A program made the translations under genes and the position numbers. This document shows positions 32,519 to 43,785 of a stretch of DNA of 64,000 nucleotides, in pieces. Position 1 is the first letter of the stretch. The number at the start of each line of letters is the position of its first letter. Under the pieces are notes generated by a model. That model ran no database searches. It saw only the letters and a list, made by a program, of their open reading frames with translations, and was not told the DNA's origin. This DNA is from Cytidiella melzeri (taxonomy: Eukaryota; Basidiomycota; Agaricomycetes; Polyporales; Irpicaceae). The stretch covers positions 1-64,000 of the forward strand of contig JABYQR010000195.1 in the NCBI GenBank assembly GCA_022592445.1, read 5' to 3'.

Positions 32519-32529
32519 AGGTAAAATCT
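32519..32529 (+). promoter_or_regulatory. Putative self-primer binding site of F1
   Basis: AGGTAAAATCT starts two bases inside the LTR end. Its reverse complement AGATTTTACCT matches AGATTCTACCT (32,293-32,303) in 10 of 11 positions. That LTR segment lies about 35 bp downstream of the TATA box, where transcription should start. Inferred to work as in Tf1 self-priming; I saw no usual tRNA-type primer site. Confidence 0.55.
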
Positions 32530-32620
32530 CTGCACGCTTGCCTGGACGTCGCGCAACCGCACATTTTCCTTTCCCAAAGTTTTTAAAAGTTTAGTCCCCC
32601 CAGTTTACTAGTACGTTGTA

Positions 32621-33340
32621 TTGGCCCGGACCCTTGATCTTCCTTCTCACGTTGTAGTTGTAGTGCCGAAAGACGTACGCATCCGTTGTAACGTACCCGA
32701 GTCTTTCTTCGAGGCTCGACAAGAATTGCGCAAACAAGGTCGTCCCCATGTCTACACAGAGAAGGACCTTGAAGCCATCGTCTTGTATGTCTCACGCCGT
32801 CCTCACTACCATCCTCTCGGTACTAGACTCCCACACTTCAACCACGAAAAGTTTGCTCGTGACAACAAGTCTATCAAGGAACGTACACGCGCCGAACGTA
32901 CGCAAACTCTCGCCGACCGTATTGAGAAACCGTCTCTCAAGGATTGCATCTCCCGGGCACCCGCACCACCTCGACCGGATGCGCAGAAACTGGTGACACT
33001 CGACTTCCATAAGTTCTCGATCAAGGACCAAGTCGGCATTCTCAAGCCAAAGGTCGAGGCCACCACCAGATGCCTCAGGATTCTGATCGAGCTTACCCGT
33101 GACCGCAACGACTCACAGGTCAAATCAGTCCTGCTACTCAACAACAAACTTCTGTACCTCACAGAACATACGGAGGAAGTACTCTCCACCCGCACGCCTG
33201 CCCAGCTCGAAGCACTGAATTGGGGCCTGCAGTCAGTAGGACAAATCAACTTCACACAACTGCGCAAGAGGTTGACAGAGGTCACGAGTCGAGTTGCATT
33301 TGTAGCAGACAGAGGATATTTTGAGAAACTCCCCTTGTAG
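32621..33340 (+). CDS. Accessory ORF upstream of gag, chromovirus F1
   Basis: The intact frame of about 239 codons has the same block order as the ORF in C: VPKD (here VPKDVRIR), PESFFEARQELRKQGRPHVYTEKDLEAIV, LADRIEKPSLKD, a short Pro-rich hinge, DFHKFSIKDQVGILKPKVEATTRCLRILIELT, VLLLNNKLLYLTEHTEE, LEALNWGLQSVGQINFTQLRKRL and C-terminal RGYFEKL. The conserved core is predicted helical. No in-frame ATG lies at the front; the alignable part begins right after GTTGTAG, a splice-acceptor-like site. It is preserved in an element whose pol has three premature stops. Function unknown. Confidence 0.7.
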   Translation: MARTLDLPSHVVVVVPKDVRIRCNVPESFFEARQELRKQGRPHVYTEKDLEAIVLYVSRRPHYHPLGTRLPHFNHEKFARDNKSIKERTRAERTQTLADRIEKPSLKDCISRAPAPPRPDAQKLVTLDFHKFSIKDQVGILKPKVEATTRCLRILIELTRDRNDSQVKSVLLLNNKLLYLTEHTEEVLSTRTPAQLEALNWGLQSVGQINFTQLRKRLTEVTSRVAFVADRGYFEKLPL

Positions 33341-33711
33341 TAGATAGCAATCATTGAGTGCGATAATCTTTTCCATGTTTTTGATCCCAACAATCGTCGG
33401 GACTGTCACGATAACAAAGAGGATCACGCGTATATCAAAGTCTGCAAACAGCAGTCGTGTCCAAATCGAAGTCAAAAGTTTGTGGTATCTCGTCATTTCA
33501 GACAAGGACAACTATACTCCGGTTACGTACCCTGTGATAACAGTCAAATTCCATTAACTGTCGGAGTTCCTGAAGAAGTCGAAGTTGATACCAGTTTAGT
33601 TGTACCGGAAATCCCACCGGTTTCACCAGACGTCACCCCCATTATTCCTGACCCCATCACTGCTCCTGTCACCCCAAAACTCTACCCATTCAAATCGTTT
33701 CCCCCATCACA

Positions 33712-34772
33712 ATGACAACACCCGCAGTTGATCCTGCCTTGATTGCAGCCATTGTAGCCGCAGTTGCGCAAGCAGTGCCGAGACCGCAAGTCACGGTCAA
33801 CAATAACGACTCCAAGTCCGATAGATACAAGGGCGAACATGGCCGCGACTTAGAGCGGTTCCTGTCACAATGCGAGGCTTACTGGGTGACCGCCAGTATC
33901 ACCGATGAAAAAACCAAGGTCCTGACAGCAATCTACCGGTTGTCAGAGAAGGCTGCCCAATGGGCAACACCAGTCACGGACCATATGGCTGATCACAACG
34001 GTGATTTGCCGGCCAACCTCGATACATGGGCCAAGTTTAAGACTGAGCTCAAAAAGTACTTCGGCGATGCAACGCCCGAAGATACTGCTATCCGTGAGTT
34101 GGAGAAGCTCTGTGGAGCAGAGAAAAAGGAGAAGAATGCGCGTGACATAGGTACTTACGTCACCGATTTCCAATCCTACGTAGGATGCATCAATGGGTTA
34201 AGCGACAAGGACAAGGAGATCTGGTTCATCAAGGGTCTCCCTGAATACATCTATGGGCGGCTGGCAACAGCCGAAGCACCTCCGGCCAATTACCAAGGCT
34301 GATTGATAGGTCCTCGAAAATGGCAGCTGCATACGCCCACATCAGGGAGACAACGGAAAAGAAAACTCTGTCTGTTCCCCCGTCAACTACGTCGAGACCC
34401 ACCCAGTCTCAGCCCAGGTTTACTCTGGTTCCCCGTCCTTCCAACGGTCCTGTTCCCATGGAGGTCGATGCCTCCAAAATGCAACAAGATCGGCGGTGTT
34501 ACAACTGCCAAGAAATTACCACGGATCCCAGTCATATTGCACGCACGTGTACCAAGCCCGCAGTCCCTCGTCCACCTTCTCGTGGACCACGTGTAGCAGC
34601 TACCAATGCAGAGGCTTTGACCTCTAAAGTTGAAGGGAAGAAACCGGAGGCAACCGGAGAGCCGATTCCGTCAGGGGTATCAGAAGTAACCCTTAATGCA
34701 ATACTTGGAGAGCTGGAAAAGTTGAAGGCGGAGAATGCCGACCTCAAGAAGAGACTTGAGGAGGGTTTTTGA
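33712..34772 (+). pseudogene. Gag of chromovirus F1 (one frameshift)
   Basis: ATG at 33,712 (MTTPAVDPAL) starts a 196-codon frame with the capsid-like region YKGEHGRDLERFLSQCEAYW, KAAQWATP and FKTELKKYFGD. It stops at 34,300-34,302, where a single missing base breaks the frame; the second part (34,320-34,772) continues MAAAYAHIRE to a Cys/His motif RRCYNCQEITTDPSHIARTC, with C-x2-C-x8-H-x4-C spacing instead of the usual x4, and a coiled coil (LNAILGELEKLKAENADLKKRL). The end is GGT TTT TGA, with pol open in the -1 frame, as in B and C. Confidence 0.85.
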
Positions 34773-37700
34773 TTCGGGCCGTGATTCGAGCTGCGCAAGC
34801 ACGCGCCCCGCGTATACCATGTAACAATAGATTTTCCGTACTCGCGTCTGATGTATTAGAGACTGGTTCTGAATCGGAACATTTTCACATACCTATCCCA
34901 GTTTCAGGAGTGCGGAGATCTAAAGAAGTCGCAGCAATGATTGATAGTGGAGCCTCAACACTATTCATTCATAAACGGTTTGTTCGAGAGCATCGTATCA
35001 GGACCCGGAAGTTGAAACAACCAATTCCGGTGTACAACATAGATGGAACCCCAAATCGAGACGGGGCTATTGATGAAGTCGCCATTCTCAATATGAGGAT
35101 AGGGGACCACGAGGAAAGGACTATATTCACGGTTACCGACATCGGGCCAGAAGATGTAATTATAGGAATCGATTGGTTGAGGTACCACAACCCCACCATT
35201 GATTGGTACGAAGGTATCATCAGGATGGATGGATGTCCTGATGCATTTAAACCCAGGGAAAGGGTTGAGGAAGCGAAAGAGGCTGCAGCTAAGAGAACAG
35301 CTGAGCCCAAACGGAAGAAGAGATCCCAGGATTGTGGAAAGTTGTGGAGCAACTTCCGTACTTACCGGTGGATACGGAAGAGGCCGAGGAAGACATTGAG
35401 GAAACCACGGAAGACTCAGGAAGTTTGGATGGGGCCGAGTTGCCAAAGTTACAGGCACAGGCCACTACTCAGCTCGGTGGAAAAGGAACTCCCCGACGCA
35501 TTGTACGCACACGTCCGACACCTATGGTACAGGAAGGCGAACGCTTGTTCACTCTAGCAGGATACACATACTCTAGTGAACTAGCTGAGGCCGAGAACCG
35601 GATTAAACCAGTCAAAACCTTTGAGGAGATGGTACCTGAACAATATCGTCAACATGCTCACATCTTCTCTGAGACGGAATCTCAACGACTTCCAGAACAC
35701 AAGTTGTACGACCATGCAATTGAGTTGATTCCGGAAGCAAAAGGATTCCATGCAAAGGTTTACCCGCTGTCACACCCTGAGCAAGAAGAGCTTGATAAGT
35801 TTATCCGAGAGAACCTAGAGAAAGGGTACATTCGACCGTCGAAGTCCCCAATGGCATCACCCTTCTTCTTTGTCAAGAAAAAGGATGGAAAGTTACGCCC
35901 AGTGCAGGATTACCGGAAGTTGAACAAAGTCACTATCAAAAACAGGTACCCACTGCTGTTGACCTCCGAACTCATGGATAGACTGCGAGGTGCTAAGTTC
36001 TTCACTAAGCTGGACGTCAGATGGGGATACAATAATGTCCGCATCAAAGAAGGCGATGAACACAAAGCTGCATTTGTCACCAACCGAGGACTATTTGAAC
36101 CTACGGTCATGTTCTTTGGCCTTACCAATTCCCCGGCCACATTCCAGAACATGATGAACGACATCTTTGCTGATCTTATTGCTGAAGGCAAGGTCACCGT
36201 CTACCTAGATGATATCCTTATCTATTCCAAGGAGATATCCGAACACCGCAAGGTGGTACACGAAGTTCTGAGACGACTCAGGCAACATGACCTGTTTTTA
36301 AAACCTGAGAAATGCGAGTTTGAAATGTCGGAGACGGAATACCTTGGTGTCATCATTGGTCATAACCAATTACGCATGGACCCTGTCAAAGTAAAGGCAG
36401 TGGCTGAGTGGCCTGTACCGCAGAATGTCTCCGATATCCGCCGATTCCGTGGGTTTGCAAACTTCTACCGGAGGTTCATCAAAGACTTTGGAAAGATATG
36501 TAAACCTCTAGACCGTCTCACGGGCAAGGTTCTTTGGAAGTGGGGTCCTGAAGAGCAGTTAGTGTTTGATGAACTCCACCGATGATTCGTGGAAGCGCCG
36601 GTGTTGGCAATGTGGAGTTTTGATAGACCCACACGTTTGGAAACAGATGCATCCGGATATGCAATGGGAGGGGTATTGGAGCAACAAGCCAAAGACGGCA
36701 CGTGGCATCCAGTAGCCTATCGGTCTGAAGGCATGACTGAGACTGAACGGAACTATGAGATCTACGACCGAGAACTTATGGCAATTGTACGAGCCCTTGA
36801 AGACTGGCGTCATTATTTGGAAGGACTACCAGAGAAATTCCCTATCTTCTCTGACCACAAGAATCTCGAGTACTGGAAGACAGCTCGCAACTTGACACGT
36901 CGTCAAGCGCGTTGGTCATTGTTCCTCTCACGCTTCAACTTTGAGATCATTCCGAAGCCCGGAAAGTCAATGGGAAAGTCGGATTCTATGTCCCGGCTGG
37001 GCCAACATGAGGTCAAGGACGAAGAAGACAACTTGTCACAAGTAGTTCTAGGACCTGAGGTTTTCCGAGCTGCTGCTTCTCAACCGGGGCAAGCTAGCGT
37101 ACAACCAGACAGAGACCTGCTGAAACGTATCTGTGAAATGTTCTTTTTGAGAGACCGAGGTGGCAGAAGCACTTGCCAAAGTCAAGAAACTCGGACCTCG
37201 CCTTCTTAGCCGGGGTCTCGAAGAGTGGAATGTTGAGAATGGACTGTTATTGTTCCGGGGAAAAGTTTATGTTCCTAAAGATGACGAAATCCAAAAGGAA
37301 CTAGTTCGGAGACATCACGACTTACCCGCCGCTGGACATCCGGGCAGGTACAAAACGCTGGAACTACTCTCGCGGAACTACTGGTGGCCCAGCATGACAC
37401 GCTTCGTCAATGACTATGTAGACACGTGTGACACCTGTCAAAGAACCAAGACATACCCCGCCCCACCACGTGGTCCACTCAATCCACTAGATCCGCCCAA
37501 TGCTCGATGGGAAAGCGTTACCACGGACTTCATTGTCAAGTTACCACCATGTAAAGGATACGACTCTATCACGGTTGCAGTTGATCAAACAACAGCGCAG
37601 GTGCATTGCTACCCATCACGGGAAAACATGAAAACTCCTGAACACGTGCAGGATTATATTGCAAACGTGTTTCGACTCCATGGGGTACCTCGCCAGATGA

Positions 37701-38492
37701 TCTCAGACCGCGGTTTGGTGTTCGCGTCCAAGTTTCTCCGTGCTATCTACAATGCACTCGGAGTAAAGTCGTCTATGTCCACTGCGTACCATCCTCAGAC
37801 AGATGGTAAAACCAAACGTATGAATCAAGAAATAGAACAGTATCTCTGAGTGTTCTGCTCCTTCAGACAGGATGACTGGGTAGACTGGTTGCCAATTGCG
37901 GAGTTTGCGCTTAATAGCTGAGTACACTCGTCCACCGGGAAGGCTCCCTTTGAACTGATCTATGGGTATCTACCGGAGTTCCAGGCAAGAAGATGCCAAA
38001 GCTGCACTACAGCTCACGGCAGAACGCATGAAACGATTCTACAATCACGGAGTTACAAAGGCCCCACAGTTTAAAGTTGGTGATAAGGTTTACATGGAAC
38101 GTGAGAAGCATCCAAAGGAACAGCCGGTGGCAAAACTAGCACCAAAACGAGATGGTCCTTATGAAGTCTTGGAAAAGATTGGGGACCTGAATTACCGGGT
38201 CAAACTCACCATTCGAGACAAACATCACCCAGTGTTCCACGTAGATAGGCTACGACCGGCCAAGACAGCAAGTTTGGTCCCTAACCGGGAATTTCCTGAA
38301 CCAGAGCCAATTGTGGTTGACGAAGAAGAGGAGTACGAAGTAGAAAAAATTCTTGACTCAAGGATCTTTGGGCGAAAGAAGGAGTTTCAGTACCGTGTCA
38401 AGTGGAAAGGATACCCAGAATCAGAAAATTCCTGGGAACCAGCAACCAACATCACTCATGCTGATGAAGCTGTCAAAGATTTCCACAGATGA
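34769..38492 (+). pseudogene. Pol of chromovirus F1 (PR-RT-RNase H-IN-chromodomain)
   Basis: Protease AAMIDSGASTLFI near 34,940; RT GYIRPSKSPMASPFFFVKKKDG near 35,825, RWGYNNVRIKEGDEHKAAF and an intact YLDDILIYSK near 36,200; RNase H LETDASGYAMGGVLE near 36,640; integrase HHDLPAAGHPGRYKTLEL ... CDTCQRTK (37,310-37,450), VTTDFIVKLP, MISDRGLVFAS and QTDGKTKRMNQEIEQYL; chromodomain EEEYEVEKILDSR ... YRVKWKGYPESENSWEP (38,328-38,450). Three TGA codons (36,583, 37,847, about 37,919) stand where related elements have Arg, so each fits CGA to TGA. There is a frameshift near 35,340, another near 37,155 and a small deletion near 37,975. Otherwise recent and nearly complete. Confidence 0.92.
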
Positions 38493-38668
38493 CACCCAGG
38501 AGCTCCACGACCAATTGCTGCATCTCTATTCTTGGCAATGAATTTCCGACCAATTAACGAGAATTTTGTGAAGCTACCTTCAGAAACTCTACGACGCATA
38601 TCCTTGTGGGAAGACGGAAAAGACTCAACTCCTGCCTTCCGGAAAAAAGGCCTTTAGGAGGGGAGTAA

Positions 38669-39183
38669 TGTCACGAGCATGCACACTTTTTCCTTTCTTT
38701 TTCTTTTATTTTTGTTATCCTATCTTCTCATTTTCCTTATCTTGTCTTATCAATGGTACATGGCTACTGCATGTGATCAAGTGCATGTGACTGACTAGTC
38801 ACATGATCATAGAAGGTGCTGGAACATTGTGGAACATTGTAGAACATCACACCATAGCACACCATACGTTTCCACGGCAGTGTTAGGAGTACAGACCCGG
38901 TACCAGGGGTCCTTGTCTGAGATGTATATAAACCCACCCTGTAGCCACCTAAAGACCTCAGATTCTACCTCCTGGTCTTTAGGTGACGTTCACCTTGTAC
39001 TAGTCTCACCATTGTGCTAATATATCCTGGTCTTTAGCTCATTGTTGGCTTCTCCCTCGTTGTTGTCTCTCCCTCATCATCATCATCTTCCCTGTCGTCA
39101 TCGTCCACGCGAGTTCGCTCGTCGTTCCTCCATCACCGTCGTCACTTCCTCGCTCTTCATAGAGTTTGGTTGTGTTCTTGACA
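38669..39183 (+). mobile_element. 3' LTR of chromovirus F1
   Basis: A 515-bp partner of 32,003-32,516, preceded by the polypurine tract AGGAGGGGAGTAA and followed by TSD GTGTG. It carries the same TATA box, AGATTCTACCT and duplicated TCCTGGTCTTTAG (possible intron 38,983-39,037). Confidence 0.94.
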
Positions 39184-39188
39184 GTGTG

Positions 39189-39739
39189 ATGAGCTTGTCA
39201 GCTCAGTGGTGTGCAAAACAAATCTCCATAAAGGAGAGGTCCTGTGTGTGGGGGTAGTACCGGTGTTTGGCCTGGACTCTCTCTCCAGGTCTGGTAATGA
39301 AAGGATCCATCACAGTTCCACCTTTGTGGCAAATAGTTGGCAGATCAGTACTACACTGACCCTAAGTCTGGCCAAAACAAATTACCTGTCTTTGTGCCTA
39401 GGCAGTCATGAGTTTCTAGTCCTGTTGTCTAGCTCTTATAGTGAGCATCTGACACCAGACTCCACTATCACCTGTGGGGTGGCACACTCTCATCATGCTG
39501 GCATAGTACCAACCCCAACTCTGACCAGCTCTAGGAGCATTGGGCGAGAGGGTGATTTGAGTTGTGCGCATCAAGGCAAAGCCTACACATGACTACCACT
39601 TAGAGCCTATGGTCTGGCTACCTCTAGTTCTAGAGGATTTGTAGAGAGGCCCACACACAGGCACAAGACGTAGAAGAAAGGGGAAAGAAGCCTCCAGCAC
39701 ATCCAGAGACGTGAGGAAGTAGGGGCAGTCTTATCCAAA
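39189..39739 (-). other. Untranslated leader of element A2
   Basis: This is the region between the 5' LTR of A2 and its accessory ORF, cut from the latter by F1. The first 14 bases on the minus strand, TTTGGATAAGACTG (plus 39,726-39,739), are the presumed primer-binding site: the complement CAGTCTTATCCAA occurs perfectly in the family A LTR at 41,101-41,113. No convincing ORF was seen on either strand. Confidence 0.55.
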
Positions 39740-40887
39740 TGTAACAGTAAAGGTTACATTCACCAGATAAGTGTTATACTTGAGGGGGAGATAGAGAGAT
39801 AGAGAGTAGAGTGTTTGTCAAGAGCACAACCAAACTCTATGAAGAGCGAGGAAGTGACAACGGGGGTGAAGAAACGACAAGCGAACTCACGTGGACGATG
39901 ACAACAAGAGGAATGATGATGAAGGAAGAGGGAGAGACAATGACAAGGAAGTAGCTGACAATGAGCTAAAGACCAGGATTATATTAGTACAATGGACCTA
40001 GTACAAGGTGGACGTCACCTTAAAGACCAGGAGGTAGAATCTGAGGTCTTTAGGGAGCTACAGGGTGGGTTTGTATACCTCTCAGACAAGGACCCCTGGT
40101 ACTGGGTCTGTACTCCTAACACTGCTGTGGAAACGTGTGGTGTGCTATGGTACAATGTTCTACCATGTTCCACAATGTTCCAGCACCTTCTATGATCATG
40201 TAACCAGTCTGTCACATGTACTTGATCACATGCAGGAGCCATGTGCCATTGATAAGATAAGATAAGGAAAAGAAAAGGAAAAGGTGTGCATGTTCGTGAC
40301 AGTGTTGGTGAAAGTGAGTACTGGGGAGTACAAAGTAGTCCTTGATCAACAGAGTGGAATAGACTGAGGAGATATGCCCTCAGGAGTGCCTCTACATATA
40401 CATGAAGGGGTGGACCCTAGGTACTACCCTGATACCCTTAATACCTACTTGAGTAAGCAAAGTAATCTACCTTACCAAGCATGCCCTATGCCCTAGTGGT
40501 GCCACTTCAATAATCAACCAATAGCAATTGTCCCCATGACCTTACCCCATAACCCAGTCCCAAGGCTAGACTTTTCCAGAAGGTTCCAAGAACTATGACA
40601 TCATCTACTAGAATGTAATACACTATGACATCATAGTTCTAGCATGTTCCACAAGGTTCCAGAGAGTTCTATCATGTGATACACAGATAAGGAAAGGAGC
40701 ACATCAGTGCATCAGAGACAGAGGGCGCATCAGCACATCAATCGATAGGCACTGGAATCAGCACCTGATAAGCACTGGATAAGTGCCTAAATAGATGCTG
40801 GATAAGTGCTGGATAAGTGCTTAAATATTCCCAATAATACCGTTGCCTGGTAAGGCAAGTCTTGTAGAAACATTGAAAATCTGTGAC
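39740..40887 (-). mobile_element. 5' LTR of element A2, interrupted by solo LTR F3
   Basis: Minus-strand family A LTR from TGTCACAG at 40,887 to CTGTTACA at 39,740, with the F-family solo LTR at 39,816-40,301 inside (TSD GTGTT at 39,811 and 40,302). Orientation and position relative to the A2 ORFs identify it as the true 5' LTR. It includes the short GTGCTTATCC-like repeats (40,745-40,830) and a TATA-like box near 40,395. Confidence 0.82.
39816..40301 (-). mobile_element. Solo LTR F3 (family F)
   Basis: A 486-bp minus-strand LTR similar to those of F1, TGTCACGA...TCTTGACA on that strand, flanked by GTGTT on both sides. It retains the TCCTGGTCTTTAG duplication. More diverged from F1 than the two F1 LTRs are from one another. 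Confidence 0.9.
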
Positions 40888-41209
40888 AAGAACAAGTCTA
40901 GCCTTGGAACTGGGCCATGGGGTCAGGTCATGGGGACAATTGCTATTGGTTGATTATTGAAGTGGCATTACTAGGGCATAGGGCATGCTTAGTAAGGTAG
41001 ATTACTTTGCTTAATCATGTAGGTATTAGGGGTCTTAAGGTAGTACCTGGGGTCCTTCCCTTCATGTACATATAGAGGCACTCCTGAGGGCATATTCCCT
41101 CAGTCTTATCCAATCTGTTGATAAAGGACTACTCAGTACTCTCTTGTACTTCACTCACCACACCTCTCACACTCTATCTCACTCTATCTCCTCGAGTTTA
41201 ACAACTGTC
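40888..41209 (+). mobile_element. Truncated LTR of family A in opposite orientation
   Basis: It begins abruptly in mid-LTR (AGAACAAGTCTAGCC) right against the 5' end of the A2 LTR and continues with the family A sequence through TACATATAG near 41,067, CAGTCTTATCCAA at 41,101-41,113 and TTTAACAACTGTCA, where I place its end. The first half is missing. The two LTRs stand head to head. Confidence 0.7.
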
Positions 41210-41840
41210 ATGGACAGCATCACCCTGCATTTCTACTTACAGATTCTTAATCCTCAGCTGGCTGAAAGCACTTCAATATATAGCTTCATCTTAATCAGTA
41301 TGCAGCAATTTCCACCCCCTATACATTTGGTGGCAATGTCCCAAAAAGGAGAATAAGTCCCAACAGTGCCCTGTAGAGTGTGCGCAGCCAGCCGTAACAA
41401 GCTATGACATCTTCAACTTGCTGAAGTGCTCTAATAGCTTACTTGGTTCCACTTCCTTCAAGTGCTCCAGAACCTTCCACCACCTGATGCCTTCTGCTTC
41501 CGTGCTTGCTGTCTGCCTGCCCTCTCTGCCTGGAATGGCTCAGCAGCGCTGTTCTGCCCATGTCCCGACTTCACCATGGTATTTATTGTTCATTGTCACC
41601 ACATTCATTAATAATTAGTTCTTTGCTTCTCTCTCCACAGGAACCATGCACAGTGGGTTCCTGGGAGGATTTGCAACATGTGGTTGTGAACTAACACATC
41701 TCCCCTCCCCTTGCTGTGTGGTGCCCATTGTTGCTGTTGTGAAACAATCATGCTAGAGCCTATAAATACGGCTTTGCACGACCTGCACAGCCTGAAACTC
41801 CAGCACCCATTGTGACCACCTCTCACTTCTAACTCGCCGC
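41210..41840. other. Intergenic, no gene recognised
   Basis: Short open frames only. TATAAATA at about 41,760 lies 80 bp upstream of the next ATG and may be that gene's TATA box. Confidence 0.4.
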
Positions 41841-43360
41841 CATGCCCATACACTTGCAGTTAGTGGTGCCGCCCCATGCTGCCCTTCCAATTGCCAACAA
41901 TGCAGAGGCCAACATCTCCCACTTCAACAAAATGCTACGCAAGGCGTCCACCCTCGTGTCATTCGAACTAGAGGTCCTACCACTCCTGGGTGAGATGTCT
42001 TAGTAAGTCAACAACGCTGTGTTTCTATTAGTTCTGCTGCTATCTGTTATTCAACCCTATTGACAAGGAGGGAGTTCTTGTTCCCTTAACATTTGAGGGT
42101 CTCACTAGCTGCGCCTGGATACACTCTTTTCTAGAGCACATATTGTGCTTCTGCCCTCTCCGTACCGGCATATTTGTTTTGCCCAAGGTCATTCACCCTA
42201 AGGCCGACCCTACCAAGGTATTCATTGGGTGTTTCCAATGGACAGGTCCCGGCACGGGCTGTGGATATTTTAGTGAGTGCCTCTTTCCACCAACAACATC
42301 CACCTATGGTTAATAATGCATCAAAAGTGGACCTACAACAGTCCCTTAGTCACAAGCTACACCTGCAGCGGACAAAGATGTACAAACACAAGGCCCTTGA
42401 TCAAAGTAAGTACATTTGCTGCAGTTTACTTAGAGTTCACAGCTGATACAATATACTTGAGACCAAGTACTCAACACTAAGAACACGTGTGCCGTGTTAC
42501 ACCGCGACTCAGCTGTCCCTCCTCTTCATCCTGCTTGGGACACAAGTGTCAATGCAGGTACACTGACTTGTTTACTACTGTCCAAACAAAATTTACCAAC
42601 AATCAATACTACAGAGGCATTTGACAGAATGCTTGCTCAATCTGCAGAGCAGCCGGAAGTTGTCGAAATGCCTTGCTTCAGCGCTCCACGCACCCCTGCC
42701 CAACCATCAATGCAAGCTGGCATGCCAGTTGCTGGTGAGGCCAATGACCCGGATGTTCATGGCTTGTAAGTTGTATAGAAACCACTGTCAGCTGATACTC
42801 ACAATGAATTAGTTGTCTCTCTGGGCTTTGTGTCAGAAACTCACCGTTTGATTGAGCCCGTCACCAATATATCCCTGACACCGATCCACTCTATGCCCAC
42901 TCCCACCTGGGATGAGACTGTGAATGTCTTGCAGTTCCTCATATCCAATCCCAAGGGAGTTTCTTTCGAGAAGTTCATGTGTGTCATTGCCTCCTGTACT
43001 TGCTGCAACAACACACTTGTACTGTGCGCCTTTGAGGCACATTCATGTGTTGTAGAGGCAAAAGAGTGGGCTGACGTTGTACAGGAGATTGACAGATTGT
43101 TTCCCACCTCACTGCTATCATCAACAGAGGACTTGCCACCGTCTTTGCCGCTATCATTGCCACCATCCTTGCCCCCTACTGCATCCTCCCCTCCAACCAC
43201 TCCCTCAAAGGTCATGTGCTCCTCACCATCTCCAGAGGTCACAGCAACTAGCAGCCTTGGTAAGCACTTCTGCAAAACACTGGAGAAGAACAAGAAATGT
43301 GCGCGGGTGACACTGGAGATTGAAAACCCTGCCACAATCATCTTTGACGTAGACGTGTAG
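41841..43360 (+). CDS. Hypothetical multi-exon gene
   Basis: ATG at 41,841 (MPIHLQLVVPPH) opens a 53-codon exon ending near 41,985. A second coding stretch (about 42,055-42,310) reads NPIDKEGVLVPLTFEGLTSCAW and CPLRTGIFVLPKVIHPKADPTK. A third (about 42,494-42,769) and a fourth (42,830-43,360, ending ATIIFDVDV) are Pro/Ser rich, the last with short PPSLP repeats. Splice sites between them could not be fixed with certainty. The TATAAATA upstream suggests a real promoter. No family recognised; it may be a remnant of a repetitive gene family of basidiomycetes. Confidence 0.35.
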
Positions 43361-43785
43361 CTGCCGGAGGACAGTAAGGTTGTTGGTGGGCTGCTTACTC
43401 CTCTTCTTGAATATTGTCTCCAAACATATTGTAGCACAGCTTGCACCAATGTACCCTTGAACCTGAGCACGTATACACAAAATTAAGTACTTGCTTTCTT
43501 GTTATACTGCGGTCAGGTTCTTTGCTTGTTGGTTTGTCCTACCAAACCTTCTGTCACATCAGGTAAATAATCAAAAAACAATTATACATTATATTGCACG
43601 GCAGGAGTTTATATTGAGCGCCAGACACTACAAAGTTGCCCATATAAGGCAGGTGTTTACATTGCATTGCAAAGGGGAGTGGCCAGCAATGTAACGCACA
43701 ATAAAGTCATGTAAAGTAGCCGTTGTCCTAGTATAAAGCAATCCCAAGTCCCACCACTCAATGTAAAGTTACGGTTGTAGTAATC

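Noticed and set aside
36583..36585. TGA in F1 pol considered as a programmed stop or readthrough site
   Set aside because: It stands in the RNase H start where related elements have Arg (CGA), and F1 has two further stops of the same kind; decay is the simpler reading.
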